Below are positions 1 to 5,077 of a DNA stretch of 5,077 nt, in pieces. Every line of letters begins with the position of its first letter. Position 1 is the first letter of the stretch. The DNA is from Bacteroidales bacterium GP1. Its GTDB lineage: Bacteria; Bacteroidota; Bacteroidia; Bacteroidales; Muribaculaceae. The notes below the pieces were generated by a model. The model worked only from the letters and a program-made list of their open reading frames with translations, searched no databases and had not been told where the DNA came from. The translations under genes and the position numbers were made by a program. The DNA lies in assembly GCA_001701105.1 (NCBI GenBank), contig DAAI01000043.1, positions 1 through 5,077 of the forward strand. Reading direction: 5' to 3'.

Positions 1-27
1 TCATCTCTATTATAATTCTACTGCAAA

Positions 28-432
28 ATGAAGAACACTTTCAGAATCATTGGTATGGCAATGATGGCCGTGTTCCTCTCCCTAAGCCTCGCAGCTTGTG
101 GCTCCGACGACGAACCTTCAGATCCCGAAACGCACGATAAGAATCTTGTCGGCACATGGGTGAGCTCCTACGAAACCGAGGATTATGTTGAATCTACTAC
201 TGTAGAATTTAAAGCCAACGGCTCTTTCCGTCTTGATTTCTATTACAAGGATGACGAGGAAACCGAGAAAGGCTGGGTTAAAGGAAACTGGGAGACAGAA
301 GAGGGACTTATCCACGTCAGCATCACCGGATCTTCCGACAATATGGGATATGATGAGGTGGAATTCACATCCTCATACTACATAAAAGGAAAGAAACTAT
401 ATCTCGACGGCGAGGAATTTACACGCAAATAA
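28..432 (+). CDS. Small surface-type lipoprotein, possible lipocalin-like fold
   Basis: The 134-residue protein begins with a lipoprotein signal peptide: basic residues, a hydrophobic stretch at about residues 7-21, and the lipobox LAAC with the lipidated cysteine at position 24. The residues after it, GSDDEP, resemble the acidic lipoprotein export signal (an S-D-D type stretch just after the cysteine) that sends Bacteroidota lipoproteins to the outer face of the outer membrane. The mature part opens with 'LVGTWVSS' and alternates polar and aromatic residues in short strands ('TVEFKANGSFRLDFYY', 'GNWETEEGLIHVSI', 'YYIKGKKLYLDGEEF'). This pattern is usual for small lipocalin-like beta-barrel lipoproteins of this phylum. 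The fold is inferred from the pattern and the ligand is unknown. The start at 28 gives a normal signal peptide; later ATGs at 55, 61 and 64 would shorten it. Only 27 bases lie upstream, so the promoter and any operon partner are not visible. It is convergent with the hydrolase gene. Confidence 0.85.
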   Translation: MKNTFRIIGMAMMAVFLSLSLAACGSDDEPSDPETHDKNLVGTWVSSYETEDYVESTTVEFKANGSFRLDFYYKDDEETEKGWVKGNWETEEGLIHVSITGSSDNMGYDEVEFTSSYYIKGKKLYLDGEEFTRK

Positions 433-447
433 ATTCCACGGAGAATC

Positions 448-468
448 CGGAGTTCCTATATAACTCCG
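448..468 (+). terminator. Weak hairpin after the first lipoprotein gene
   Basis: A perfect 7-bp stem (CGGAGTT pairing with AACTCCG) with a 7-base loop starts 15 bases after the stop codon. There is no T-run after it, so it may be an mRNA 3' stabilising stem or a weak terminator rather than a classical intrinsic terminator. Confidence 0.35.
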
Positions 469-534
469 CGACTCCCCAAGGGATGGGAGAGCGAATATAT
501 CCGACATTGAAAGAGGATATTCCAAAATTAGAAG

Positions 535-572
535 TGACCCCCAAAAGTTATTATCTAACTTTTTGGGGGTCA
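535..572. repeat. 38-bp near-perfect palindrome, possible IS-end remnant or bidirectional terminator
   Basis: The left arm TGACCCCCAAAAGTTA pairs with the right arm TAACTTTTTGGGGGTCA across a 5-base spacer (TTATC). This gives 12 continuous pairs, one bulged T at 560, then 4 more pairs. The stem lies between two convergent genes, where a transcription stop is expected. It is not followed by a proper T-run on either strand; the only T-runs are inside the stem. Arms of the form TGACCCCC-A-run-GTTA resemble the terminal inverted repeats of IS3-family elements (IS150 group) as I recall them. A collapsed IS is therefore a real alternative. No clear 3-4 bp target duplication flanks it. Confidence 0.55.
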
Positions 573-645
573 ACTCATAGTCACACCCTTCTTACTTTAT
601 TATCCGTTTATAAGATTCGGTTCTATCGCGCTGCAGTTATGGGCA

Positions 646-1692
646 TCAATACATAGGAGTGAACGGAGCCGTGCGGAATAGATGCTTGTTGATCTCTCCG
701 GCCAGGTCCTGACTCTTTGAGGTATCGAGCTTCAGCACCGGAGCCCCTTTACGAAGATCGAGCGTCTTGAGATTTACATAATAATACCCGGTATTGGTTA
801 CAAGGTCGAAGTAATAGCACAAATCGCGCGTATCTGCATAGCTGCGCCATTGAGTAGAGCTAAGATTTGGCTCGCCTTCGATCTCATAGGTGTAAGGCAC
901 ACATGAATTCATCAGCACCGAGCGGGCGATCGACACGCCTAACGATTGCTCCGAAACGGCCTTTACATGATGGGCGAAATAATTTGCACGCACGCAACGG
1001 TCGGGACTCGTAACAGTGCCCGGCAACATATTTTTGCCGCCTATCTTCTCCCAGTAGTCGATTATGGCTGTCATCTGCGGCCATGTCGGATCATTGGTCA
1101 TTGCCCGATAATCGCCCATGTCGTGGACCTCAATCTCGCCGTTGACAAATTCAAAAATAATGCTTTTGCCGGTTGCATCGGTCACACCCCAGTGAAGCGC
1201 GCTTACCGTTCCTCCATCAAATGTAGCGCCCTGGATATTGAAATCATGCTTCTCAAGCACTGCCTTCACTTCATCGACAGTTTCATTCATGTCAAGAAGC
1301 CATGCCACGAGCATTGCGAGCGACATCATCGGACGCCCGTCGGTCTTCGGACTGTCATAAACTGTGCCTTTGCAAAACAGGCCGTTTACTACCAATCCCT
1401 TCTCATTCATTCCTTCCGTGACTCCACCGTCGTATCCTACAGCATACACAGCTCCATATTTTGAAGTCCATGTCACTCCTCCGGGTTGATCTGATCCTTT
1501 CTTGAACATTCCACGAGGATATACATAAAGATTCGTGGGAATAGGCGTTTTCCAATCCAACGACCGTGCTACTACATAGAGAGAATCCGTTCCCTTATAT
1601 AGCACTCTCGTGCAGGCGTCGCTCGTTGCAGAACTTCCTATCAACATGGCGCCCAACATTGCCGGGGCGATAATTTTTGTCAATTTATTCAT
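646..1692 (-). CDS. Exported choloylglycine hydrolase family protein (linear amide C-N hydrolase)
   Basis: This 348-residue N-terminal-nucleophile hydrolase belongs to the bile salt hydrolase / penicillin V acylase family (peptidase family C59), which cleaves linear amide bonds such as those of conjugated bile acids, penicillin V or acyl-homoserine lactones. Residues 1-26 form a signal peptide ending '...SDA'. Removing it exposes Cys27 in 'CTRVLY', the expected nucleophile. Numbered from that cysteine, Arg43 and Asp46 ('ARSLDW') and Asn200 ('MTNDP') fall at exactly the spacing of Arg18, Asp21 and Asn175 in Clostridium bile salt hydrolase. The conserved arginine is in 'DRCVRA' (Arg232 or Arg235), about 20 residues earlier than in Gram-positive enzymes. 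This suggests that the tetramer-assembly loop is shortened, as in the Gram-negative branch. 'GMNEKGL' (94-100) and 'LSSTQWRSYAD' are further family blocks. It should act in the periplasm, or outside the cell if exported further. Substrate choice cannot be read from the sequence. It stands alone, divergent from the next lipoprotein. Confidence 0.93.
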   Translation of the reverse strand: MNKLTKIIAPAMLGAMLIGSSATSDACTRVLYKGTDSLYVVARSLDWKTPIPTNLYVYPRGMFKKGSDQPGGVTWTSKYGAVYAVGYDGGVTEGMNEKGLVVNGLFCKGTVYDSPKTDGRPMMSLAMLVAWLLDMNETVDEVKAVLEKHDFNIQGATFDGGTVSALHWGVTDATGKSIIFEFVNGEIEVHDMGDYRAMTNDPTWPQMTAIIDYWEKIGGKNMLPGTVTSPDRCVRANYFAHHVKAVSEQSLGVSIARSVLMNSCVPYTYEIEGEPNLSSTQWRSYADTRDLCYYFDLVTNTGYYYVNLKTLDLRKGAPVLKLDTSKSQDLAGEINKHLFRTAPFTPMY

Positions 1693-1775
1693 AGCTCTTT
1701 CTATAATCGAGAAATAACGTCACTTCTCTTCCTACACTATTAACAATAATGTTATTCTCATGGTTTACATTTTTT

Positions 1776-1783
1776 CAAACATA
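1776..1783 (-). promoter_or_regulatory. Probable -7 box of the hydrolase gene
   Basis: Read on the minus strand this is TATGTTTG, a full match to the Bacteroidota -7 consensus TAnnTTTG. It would give a leader of roughly 75-80 bases before the ATG at 1692. No good TTTG is seen 19-21 bp upstream, so the promoter may be weak or need an activator. Confidence 0.45.
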
Positions 1784-1788
1784 CCGAA

Positions 1789-1797
1789 TGCCGATAT
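1789..1797 (+). promoter_or_regulatory. Operator-like motif TGCCRATAT, copy 1
   Basis: TGCCGATAT lies between the hydrolase -7 box and its expected -33 position. The same nine bases occur inverted at 1904-1912, and a copy with one change is at 1899-1907. A regulator shared by the two divergent genes is possible, but no known regulator site is recognised. Confidence 0.3.
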
Positions 1798-1873
1798 AAT
1801 TTCAGGAATGCATCTTGCGACCTGATTCCTTCCTATCGTGGAAATTGATTACCGAGATATCAAATATTTTCAT

Positions 1874-1881
1874 TAACTTTG
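1874..1881 (+). promoter_or_regulatory. Probable -7 box of the 1950-2453 lipoprotein gene
   Basis: TAACTTTG matches TAnnTTTG exactly and sits 68 bases before the ATG, giving a leader of about 60 bases. The nearest upstream TTG (1845-1847) is about 26 bp away, longer than the usual 19-21 bp, so the -33 element is poor. Confidence 0.5.
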
Positions 1882-1896
1882 ACCTCTGAAAACCGT

Positions 1897-1914
1897 TCTG
1901 CCAATATCGGCAGA
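1897..1914 (+). promoter_or_regulatory. Palindrome at the start of the leader (TGCCRATAT copies 2 and 3)
   Basis: TCTGCC and GGCAGA form a perfect 6-bp stem around a 6-base loop, just after the predicted transcription start. The two halves are inverted copies of the TGCCRATAT motif also seen at 1789-1797. It may work as a DNA operator or as a 5' RNA hairpin. Confidence 0.35.
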
Positions 1915-1949
1915 TTAATACTGAGATTGAAAACAACGATTATTTTGAT

Positions 1950-2453
1950 ATGAAGAAAACTGTATTGACCCTCGCCGCGGCCACATTGCTGGCGGCAGGA
2001 TGCACCCACAAGACAACGGCCTCCGGCGATTTGGGCCCCGGCGTTGCCGTAGGCAACGGATTGCTTCCCGTCTCTGAAGGGGGAGAAAATTATGTGCCCA
2101 AGGCCACGGCCTTTAAGCTCTCCGGCCCATACGCCGATAAAGTAGCCGTGACTTTATCACCCTCCGGCGAACTTTCTTATTACCCGGCTCCATCCGACAT
2201 AACCTCTGCCTCCGCACCCACCTATCTCGGCGATGGATGGTGGCTCAACAATCAGGGAATCTCAGCAAATTCTGTATTTACCAGCTGGACTTTCACCGAA
2301 TACGCATCCCTGAAGACAACACCCTCAATTGCCGAAATAAAGGCTCACATAATCCCCGAATCGGGCATTACCGAATTCAGACGCCTCTCCATGCCTATCT
2401 ACAACGCTTCTTCCTCCCTCCCGCAGATCCGCCGCGAACTCGGCATAAAATAA
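1950..2453 (+). CDS. Lipoprotein of unknown function
   Basis: The 167-residue product has a short, clean lipoprotein signal peptide ('MKK', a hydrophobic Ala/Leu stretch, lipobox LAAGC with Cys18). The residues after the cysteine (THKTTASGD) lack the acidic cluster of the surface-export signal, so the protein probably stays on the periplasmic side; this is inference. A Gly-rich linker follows (about 25-46), then a compact domain with 'YVPKATAFKLSG', 'GELSYYPAPSDI', 'GDGWWLNNQGI' and 'TEYASLKTTPSIAEIKAHIIP'. I recognise the overall look from hypothetical lipoproteins of gut Bacteroidales but know no function. The start is fixed by the signal peptide; no Shine-Dalgarno sequence precedes it, only AT-rich sequence. 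It is divergent from the hydrolase and convergent with the next lipoprotein, with which it shares a terminator. Confidence 0.87.
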   Translation: MKKTVLTLAAATLLAAGCTHKTTASGDLGPGVAVGNGLLPVSEGGENYVPKATAFKLSGPYADKVAVTLSPSGELSYYPAPSDITSASAPTYLGDGWWLNNQGISANSVFTSWTFTEYASLKTTPSIAEIKAHIIPESGITEFRRLSMPIYNASSSLPQIRRELGIK

Positions 2454-2471
2454 TCGATCCATTTGTCCACA

Positions 2472-2502
2472 AAAAAAGGAGAGAATAATTCTCTCCTTTT
2501 TT
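2472..2502. terminator. Bidirectional intrinsic terminator
   Basis: A perfect 14-bp stem (A-run plus GGAGAGAA pairing with TTCTCTCC plus T-run) closes a 3-base loop TAA. It lies between the stops of two convergent genes, at 2453 (+) and 2525 (-). The T-run serves the + strand transcript, and the mirrored A-run gives the same for the - strand transcript. Confidence 0.92.
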
Positions 2503-2524
2503 ATTGTTTGAATATTATTGCATC

Positions 2525-3286
2525 TTACTTAACGAGTTGTGCGCCTTTGTTGGTAATGAGGATTTCGTTCTGCTTGATTATTGAATCATCATTATAGATA
2601 AGGGCGAATCCGAATGTGAGGCTCATAGTATCTTCCGGGCAGAGGTAAGAGTAGGCTGCGCAATCTTTCACCTGCTCTGCTATTGCGGCATCGTAAAGGG
2701 CGATGGCTTTTTCTTTCGAGATGCCATACTTCGGCCATTCACGCGGGAGCACTTCCTCATAAAGAGAGTCGGTGATGTAGCTTAGTTCTGACTCATCAAC
2801 ATTCTCATTCAATACGTAAGGCATACCTAAGTTATAGGCGGTGGTCGGGATTACGGAGATTGTCTCGAAAACGATTTCACTCTTCTCTCCATAGATTCTT
2901 ACAAGACTCATACGGGATACCGAAGAACCGCACTGCATTGCAAGAGCTACTTCTGCATATTTACCCTCTGGAATCCAGTCGGAACCGGCTTTGAAATGAT
3001 TGGCCACTTGCTCAACTATTTCGTTGAAGCGGGTGGTGGTCTTTTCTGCTGTCATCTTGTTGGTGTCATTAACCTGGATGGAAGTCAGATAGTCTGAGAC
3101 ATCAATCTTCAGAGAATCCATCATTGCCTTCTTTACAGTCTTGTCCATTCCGGTAATGGATTGCACGGCTGCTTTGTATAGTCCGTACGGTTCTACAACC
3201 ACTTCTTTCTCTTTCTTACAGGAGGAAAGGGTGCCGACCATCATCACCAATACGGCAAGCAGGCTGCAAATTTTCCAATTTTTCAT
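2525..3286 (-). CDS. Lipoprotein of unknown function, 253 residues
   Basis: The protein opens with a lipoprotein signal peptide ('MKNWK', hydrophobic residues 6-20, lipobox LSSC with Cys23). After the cysteine comes 'KKEKEVVVEP', a mixed basic and acidic stretch that could be a weak surface-export signal but is less clear than that of the protein at 28-432. The remainder is a single soluble region without membrane segments. It has a charged, probably helical N-terminal half (about 35-100, with many Lys, Asp and Glu). A strand-rich middle includes 'SLVRIYGEKSEIVFETISVIP', followed by a helical 'SKEKAIALYDAAIAEQV' and a final 'LTFGFALIYNDD...NEILITNKG'. I do not recognise a family or catalytic motif. 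It has its own good promoter and ends at the shared bidirectional terminator, so it is probably a single-gene transcript. The ATG at 3286 is the only start giving a complete signal peptide and follows AT-rich sequence without a Shine-Dalgarno site. Confidence 0.87.
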   Translation of the reverse strand: MKNWKICSLLAVLVMMVGTLSSCKKEKEVVVEPYGLYKAAVQSITGMDKTVKKAMMDSLKIDVSDYLTSIQVNDTNKMTAEKTTTRFNEIVEQVANHFKAGSDWIPEGKYAEVALAMQCGSSVSRMSLVRIYGEKSEIVFETISVIPTTAYNLGMPYVLNENVDESELSYITDSLYEEVLPREWPKYGISKEKAIALYDAAIAEQVKDCAAYSYLCPEDTMSLTFGFALIYNDDSIIKQNEILITNKGAQLVK

Positions 3287-3341
3287 ACTCTATATTTTTG
3301 TTGTTATTATGTTGATTCAATACTTGGCTTATAGTTTCCTA

Positions 3342-3373
3342 CAAAATTAATTAAATATTTTTAATATTCCAAA
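3342..3373 (-). promoter_or_regulatory. Bacteroidota promoter (-33 and -7) of the 2525-3286 gene
   Basis: On the minus strand TTTG (3373-3370) is followed 20 bp later by TAATTTTG (3349-3342). This is an excellent fit to the phylum's TTTG - 19-21 bp - TAnnTTTG promoter. It predicts a leader of about 50 bases. The same TTTG also completes a second box, TATCTTTG (3377-3370), which lacks a matching -33 element. Confidence 0.8.
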
Positions 3374-3377
3374 GATA

Positions 3378-3539
3378 TATTAAAATTATTTTAGTTTAAT
3401 TTCACGAAAGCAGTTCCTGATTCTGTTCATGTGGTCAATGTTTCTATTGAATCTAAGTATCGTAGCACATTATATCGAATCCATATTTACTATAACGCCA
3501 ACCGCTCTGATGTATTATAGTTAATATTCTATAGCAAAA
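3378..3539. other. Gene-free AT-rich spacer
   Basis: This stretch lies between the promoter of the 2525-3286 gene and the terminator of the 3587-4909 gene. It has stops in the frames I read, no recognisable RNA gene, no repeats and no IS ends. I see nothing functional in it. Confidence 0.6.
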
Positions 3540-3561
3540 GGGAGCGCCTTAAGGCACTCCC
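3540..3561 (-). terminator. Intrinsic terminator of the 3587-4909 gene
   Basis: GGGAG and CTCCC form the outer stem, then after one C/A mismatch GCCTT and AAGGC complete an inner palindrome. On the minus strand the hairpin is followed by TTTTGC. It lies 25 bases after the stop codon, which is a typical distance. The T-run is short, so efficiency is uncertain. Confidence 0.75.
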
Positions 3562-3586
3562 CTCTTTATTAATTAAAGGTCCTTTA

Positions 3587-4909
3587 TTAGCGAGCGATGT
3601 GCTTGCTTACCTTGTTGCCTTTCTTAACGATTACGAGTTCTCCCTTGGCAGGCTTAGCGATCTCAAGACCCTGGAGGTTGTAGTAGCGCGGGGTAGCGTT
3701 GTTGTCAACCATAGTGCTGTTGATTCCGCTGAAGTACTCAGGAAGCATGATTGTAGTAAGTTTGGGCTCGCCTTCCGGCCATTTTGTCCACCAGTAAGAT
3801 GCACCGGGGGCATAGTCAGGTGAGAAGTAGAGATTGAAGAGGTTCATCTCTCTGTTGTCTATGAGTGAAGAGCCTTCCTTACCGGTGAGTGCCCATTCCT
3901 CTGCCATTACTTCGAGATCTTCACCGTTGTAGCCGGCCATACCTTCTTCATTCCATACATACCAGTCATGGAGATCCGGAGCCTGACCTTCATCAGCATC
4001 GTCCATTACCATACCGCTCTCTACCAGAGGAAGTACCTGTACCATGTCGGGATATGTAGTATCGATCAGGATATAGCCTTCGCCTGATGTGTTTTCTGCG
4101 CGGAGACCAACTGTTACCCAGTCATTGCTTGCATAGGGGTTCACGAGGACAATCTTGTTCTCATCATCGTTGTTCTGATAGCAAGCAATCGAGAGGTCGT
4201 CGATTGTCGGTTCATTAGCGATCATACAGAGTGAGTTGAACCATCCGTCGTTGAAGATAGCATCACCACGGTTAGTATAGCCGTCGAGACTCGGAGTGTT
4301 CATAGGAGTGCGCGCGAAGTAGAGCTGGCCATCGAGGTAGTAGTATGAACCGCCGGGCTCGATGTCGGGATTTGAGCAACCGATAGCTGCCTCTGCGGGG
4401 AATTCAATAGAACCATCCTCGAGGATTTCACCTACAATTCTGGAAGCTGCAGTCTTCTTGGTGATCTTTCCTTCATCATTTGATTCGATTGTGTAGGTAT
4501 ACCAGTAAGTCTGGTCAGAGCCGTTGACGATCGGGCCTACAGTCTTGTTGGTGATGGTGATGGTACCCTTACCGATGTTAACGGCTGCTTTGCATGCGCC
4601 AATCGGGAAGTTGATATTTACGGAAGTTGCATCAATTGCAGAGATGGTAACGATGCTATTACGCGGACCACCTTTATCAGCTGAATTCAGGTAGCCTACG
4701 CAGCTCCACTTATAGACACCAACGAGATCGCCGATCTCGGTTACGTCCTTAAGCGGACCGCCAACTTTCTCAAGACGTACGTTCTTTACCGTCTGGATCT
4801 CGGGATCGAACTGAGCGGTTGTCTCTGAAGCGCGTGTTGCCTTCGGTGCTGCCATGGCAGTCATTCCGAATGCCAATGCGATACCCATCAAGGTGTAAAC
4901 TTTCTTCAT
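3587..4909 (-). CDS. Secreted protein with sorting-type C-terminus, function unknown
   Basis: This 440-residue protein has a standard signal peptide ('MKK', hydrophobic to about residue 19, likely cleavage after 'AMA' near residue 20) and no lipobox cysteine. The body is acidic and aromatic-rich and reads as beta-strand repeats: 'GDLVGVYKWSCVGYLN' near 61-76, 'GKGTITITNKTVG', 'GSYYYLDGQLYFAR' and 'YYFS'/'WWTKWPEG'-like segments. No catalytic motif is seen. The last 36 residues (405-440) form a separate module with 'RYYNLQG' (408-414), Pro420, Gly423, 'LVIVKKGNKV' and a basic end. This closely resembles the short C-terminal tails common on secreted Muribaculaceae and Prevotella proteins and related to type A sorting domains of the type IX secretion system. 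Export by that system is therefore an inference. It has its own promoter, leader hairpin and terminator, so it is probably monocistronic. The start at 4909 gives the only complete signal peptide. Confidence 0.9.
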   Translation of the reverse strand: MKKVYTLMGIALAFGMTAMAAPKATRASETTAQFDPEIQTVKNVRLEKVGGPLKDVTEIGDLVGVYKWSCVGYLNSADKGGPRNSIVTISAIDATSVNINFPIGACKAAVNIGKGTITITNKTVGPIVNGSDQTYWYTYTIESNDEGKITKKTAASRIVGEILEDGSIEFPAEAAIGCSNPDIEPGGSYYYLDGQLYFARTPMNTPSLDGYTNRGDAIFNDGWFNSLCMIANEPTIDDLSIACYQNNDDENKIVLVNPYASNDWVTVGLRAENTSGEGYILIDTTYPDMVQVLPLVESGMVMDDADEGQAPDLHDWYVWNEEGMAGYNGEDLEVMAEEWALTGKEGSSLIDNREMNLFNLYFSPDYAPGASYWWTKWPEGEPKLTTIMLPEYFSGINSTMVDNNATPRYYNLQGLEIAKPAKGELVIVKKGNKVSKHIAR

Positions 4910-4959
4910 AATGAATTTTTTTTGTTGATTATTGTGTTGTTTATCTCTCAGCTTCTTTC

Positions 4960-4982
4960 ATCTGCTCCCGAGGGGAGTAGAT
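4960..4982 (-). promoter_or_regulatory. Hairpin at the 5' end of the leader of the 3587-4909 gene
   Basis: In the minus-strand transcript CUCCC pairs with GGGAG around a 3-base loop. After one A/C mismatch, four more pairs (AUCU with AGAU) extend the stem. It begins only a few bases after the predicted transcription start, a position where hairpins often protect mRNA from decay. It is not followed by a U-run, so it is not a terminator. Confidence 0.5.
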
Positions 4983-4992
4983 TATCTGACTG

Positions 4993-5024
4993 CAAATATA
5001 CGCACATTTTTTTTAATATGCAAA
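4993..5024 (-). promoter_or_regulatory. Strong Bacteroidota promoter of the 3587-4909 gene
   Basis: On the minus strand TTTG (5024-5021) is followed after exactly 20 bp by TATATTTG (5000-4993), matching TTTG - 19-21 bp - TAnnTTTG. The predicted start near 4986 gives a leader of about 75-80 bases. The spacer holds an A/T-rich run. This is the best promoter in the window. Confidence 0.85.
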
Positions 5025-5077
5025 CATTCTTTCACATTTTATTCCTCCCATATCACGGCTCTTTCATTTAAGGTAAA

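Noticed and set aside
472..489. CTCCC/GGGAG hairpin after the first gene
   Set aside because: The stem is only 5 bp with an 8-base loop and no T-run; it is weak next to the 448-468 and 535-572 structures.
884..1084. 66-residue open frame on the - strand within the hydrolase
   Set aside because: It is out of frame with a confident gene on the same strand and has no family resemblance.
946..1464. 172-residue open frame on the + strand inside the hydrolase gene
   Set aside because: It lies wholly opposite a gene with intact catalytic motifs, its translation is rich in Cys and His with no domain pattern, and it lacks a promoter or signal.
1736..1760. TAACA/TGTTA short palindrome in the hydrolase leader
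   Set aside because: It is a 5-bp AT-rich stem of a kind expected by chance in such DNA.
2237..2488. 83-residue + strand frame overlapping the lipoprotein at 1950-2453
   Set aside because: It runs in another frame through the gene and ends inside the terminator stem, so it is a shadow frame.
3141..3350. 69-residue + strand frame with a hydrophobic end
   Set aside because: It is antisense to the signal peptide and promoter of the 2525-3286 gene; the hydrophobic part comes from AT-rich promoter DNA.
3599..3823. Frames on both strands (3599-3823 + and 3631-3813 -) within the secreted protein gene
   Set aside because: Both are explained by the 440-residue gene, which has a signal peptide, a recognisable C-terminus, a promoter and a terminator.
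5025..5077. Possible start of another gene at the right edge
   Set aside because: No coding pattern, promoter box or start with a signal peptide is visible in the 53 bases before the window ends.

Overview
The window looks like chromosomal DNA from a gut member of the Bacteroidales, most likely Muribaculaceae or a close relative. This rests on three things: TAnnTTTG-type -7 promoter boxes with TTTG about 20 bp upstream, AT-rich starts without clear Shine-Dalgarno sequences, and several Bacteroidota-style secreted proteins and lipoproteins, one with a 'YYNLQG...P..G' C-terminus. The family assignment is inference, because no rRNA or housekeeping marker is present.

Layout: (1) 28-432, + strand, a small lipoprotein with a probable surface-export signal. 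(2) 433-645, a convergent intergenic region with a strong 38-bp palindrome (535-572) that resembles abutted IS ends more than a textbook terminator. (3) 646-1692, - strand, an exported choloylglycine-hydrolase-family enzyme (bile salt hydrolase / penicillin V acylase type) with its catalytic residues intact. (4) 1693-1949, a divergent promoter region carrying three copies of TGCCRATAT. (5) 1950-2453, + strand, a lipoprotein of unknown function. (6) 2472-2502, a shared bidirectional terminator. (7) 2525-3286, - strand, a second unrecognised lipoprotein with a well-formed promoter. (8) 3378-3539, a gene-free AT-rich spacer, followed by a terminator. (9) 3587-4909, - strand, a 440-residue secreted protein with a sorting-type C-terminus, transcribed from a near-ideal promoter whose transcript begins with a hairpin.

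Every protein carries an export signal, so the region is devoted to the cell envelope. The genes appear to be separate transcription units (alternating strands, each with its own promoter or terminator) rather than one operon. No sequence evidence links them into a common pathway. The only confidently assignable enzyme is the Ntn-hydrolase. I found no CRISPR array, tRNA, rRNA, intact transposase, toxin-antitoxin pair or defence system. The items worth a second look are the palindrome, the leader hairpins and the repeated operator-like motif.
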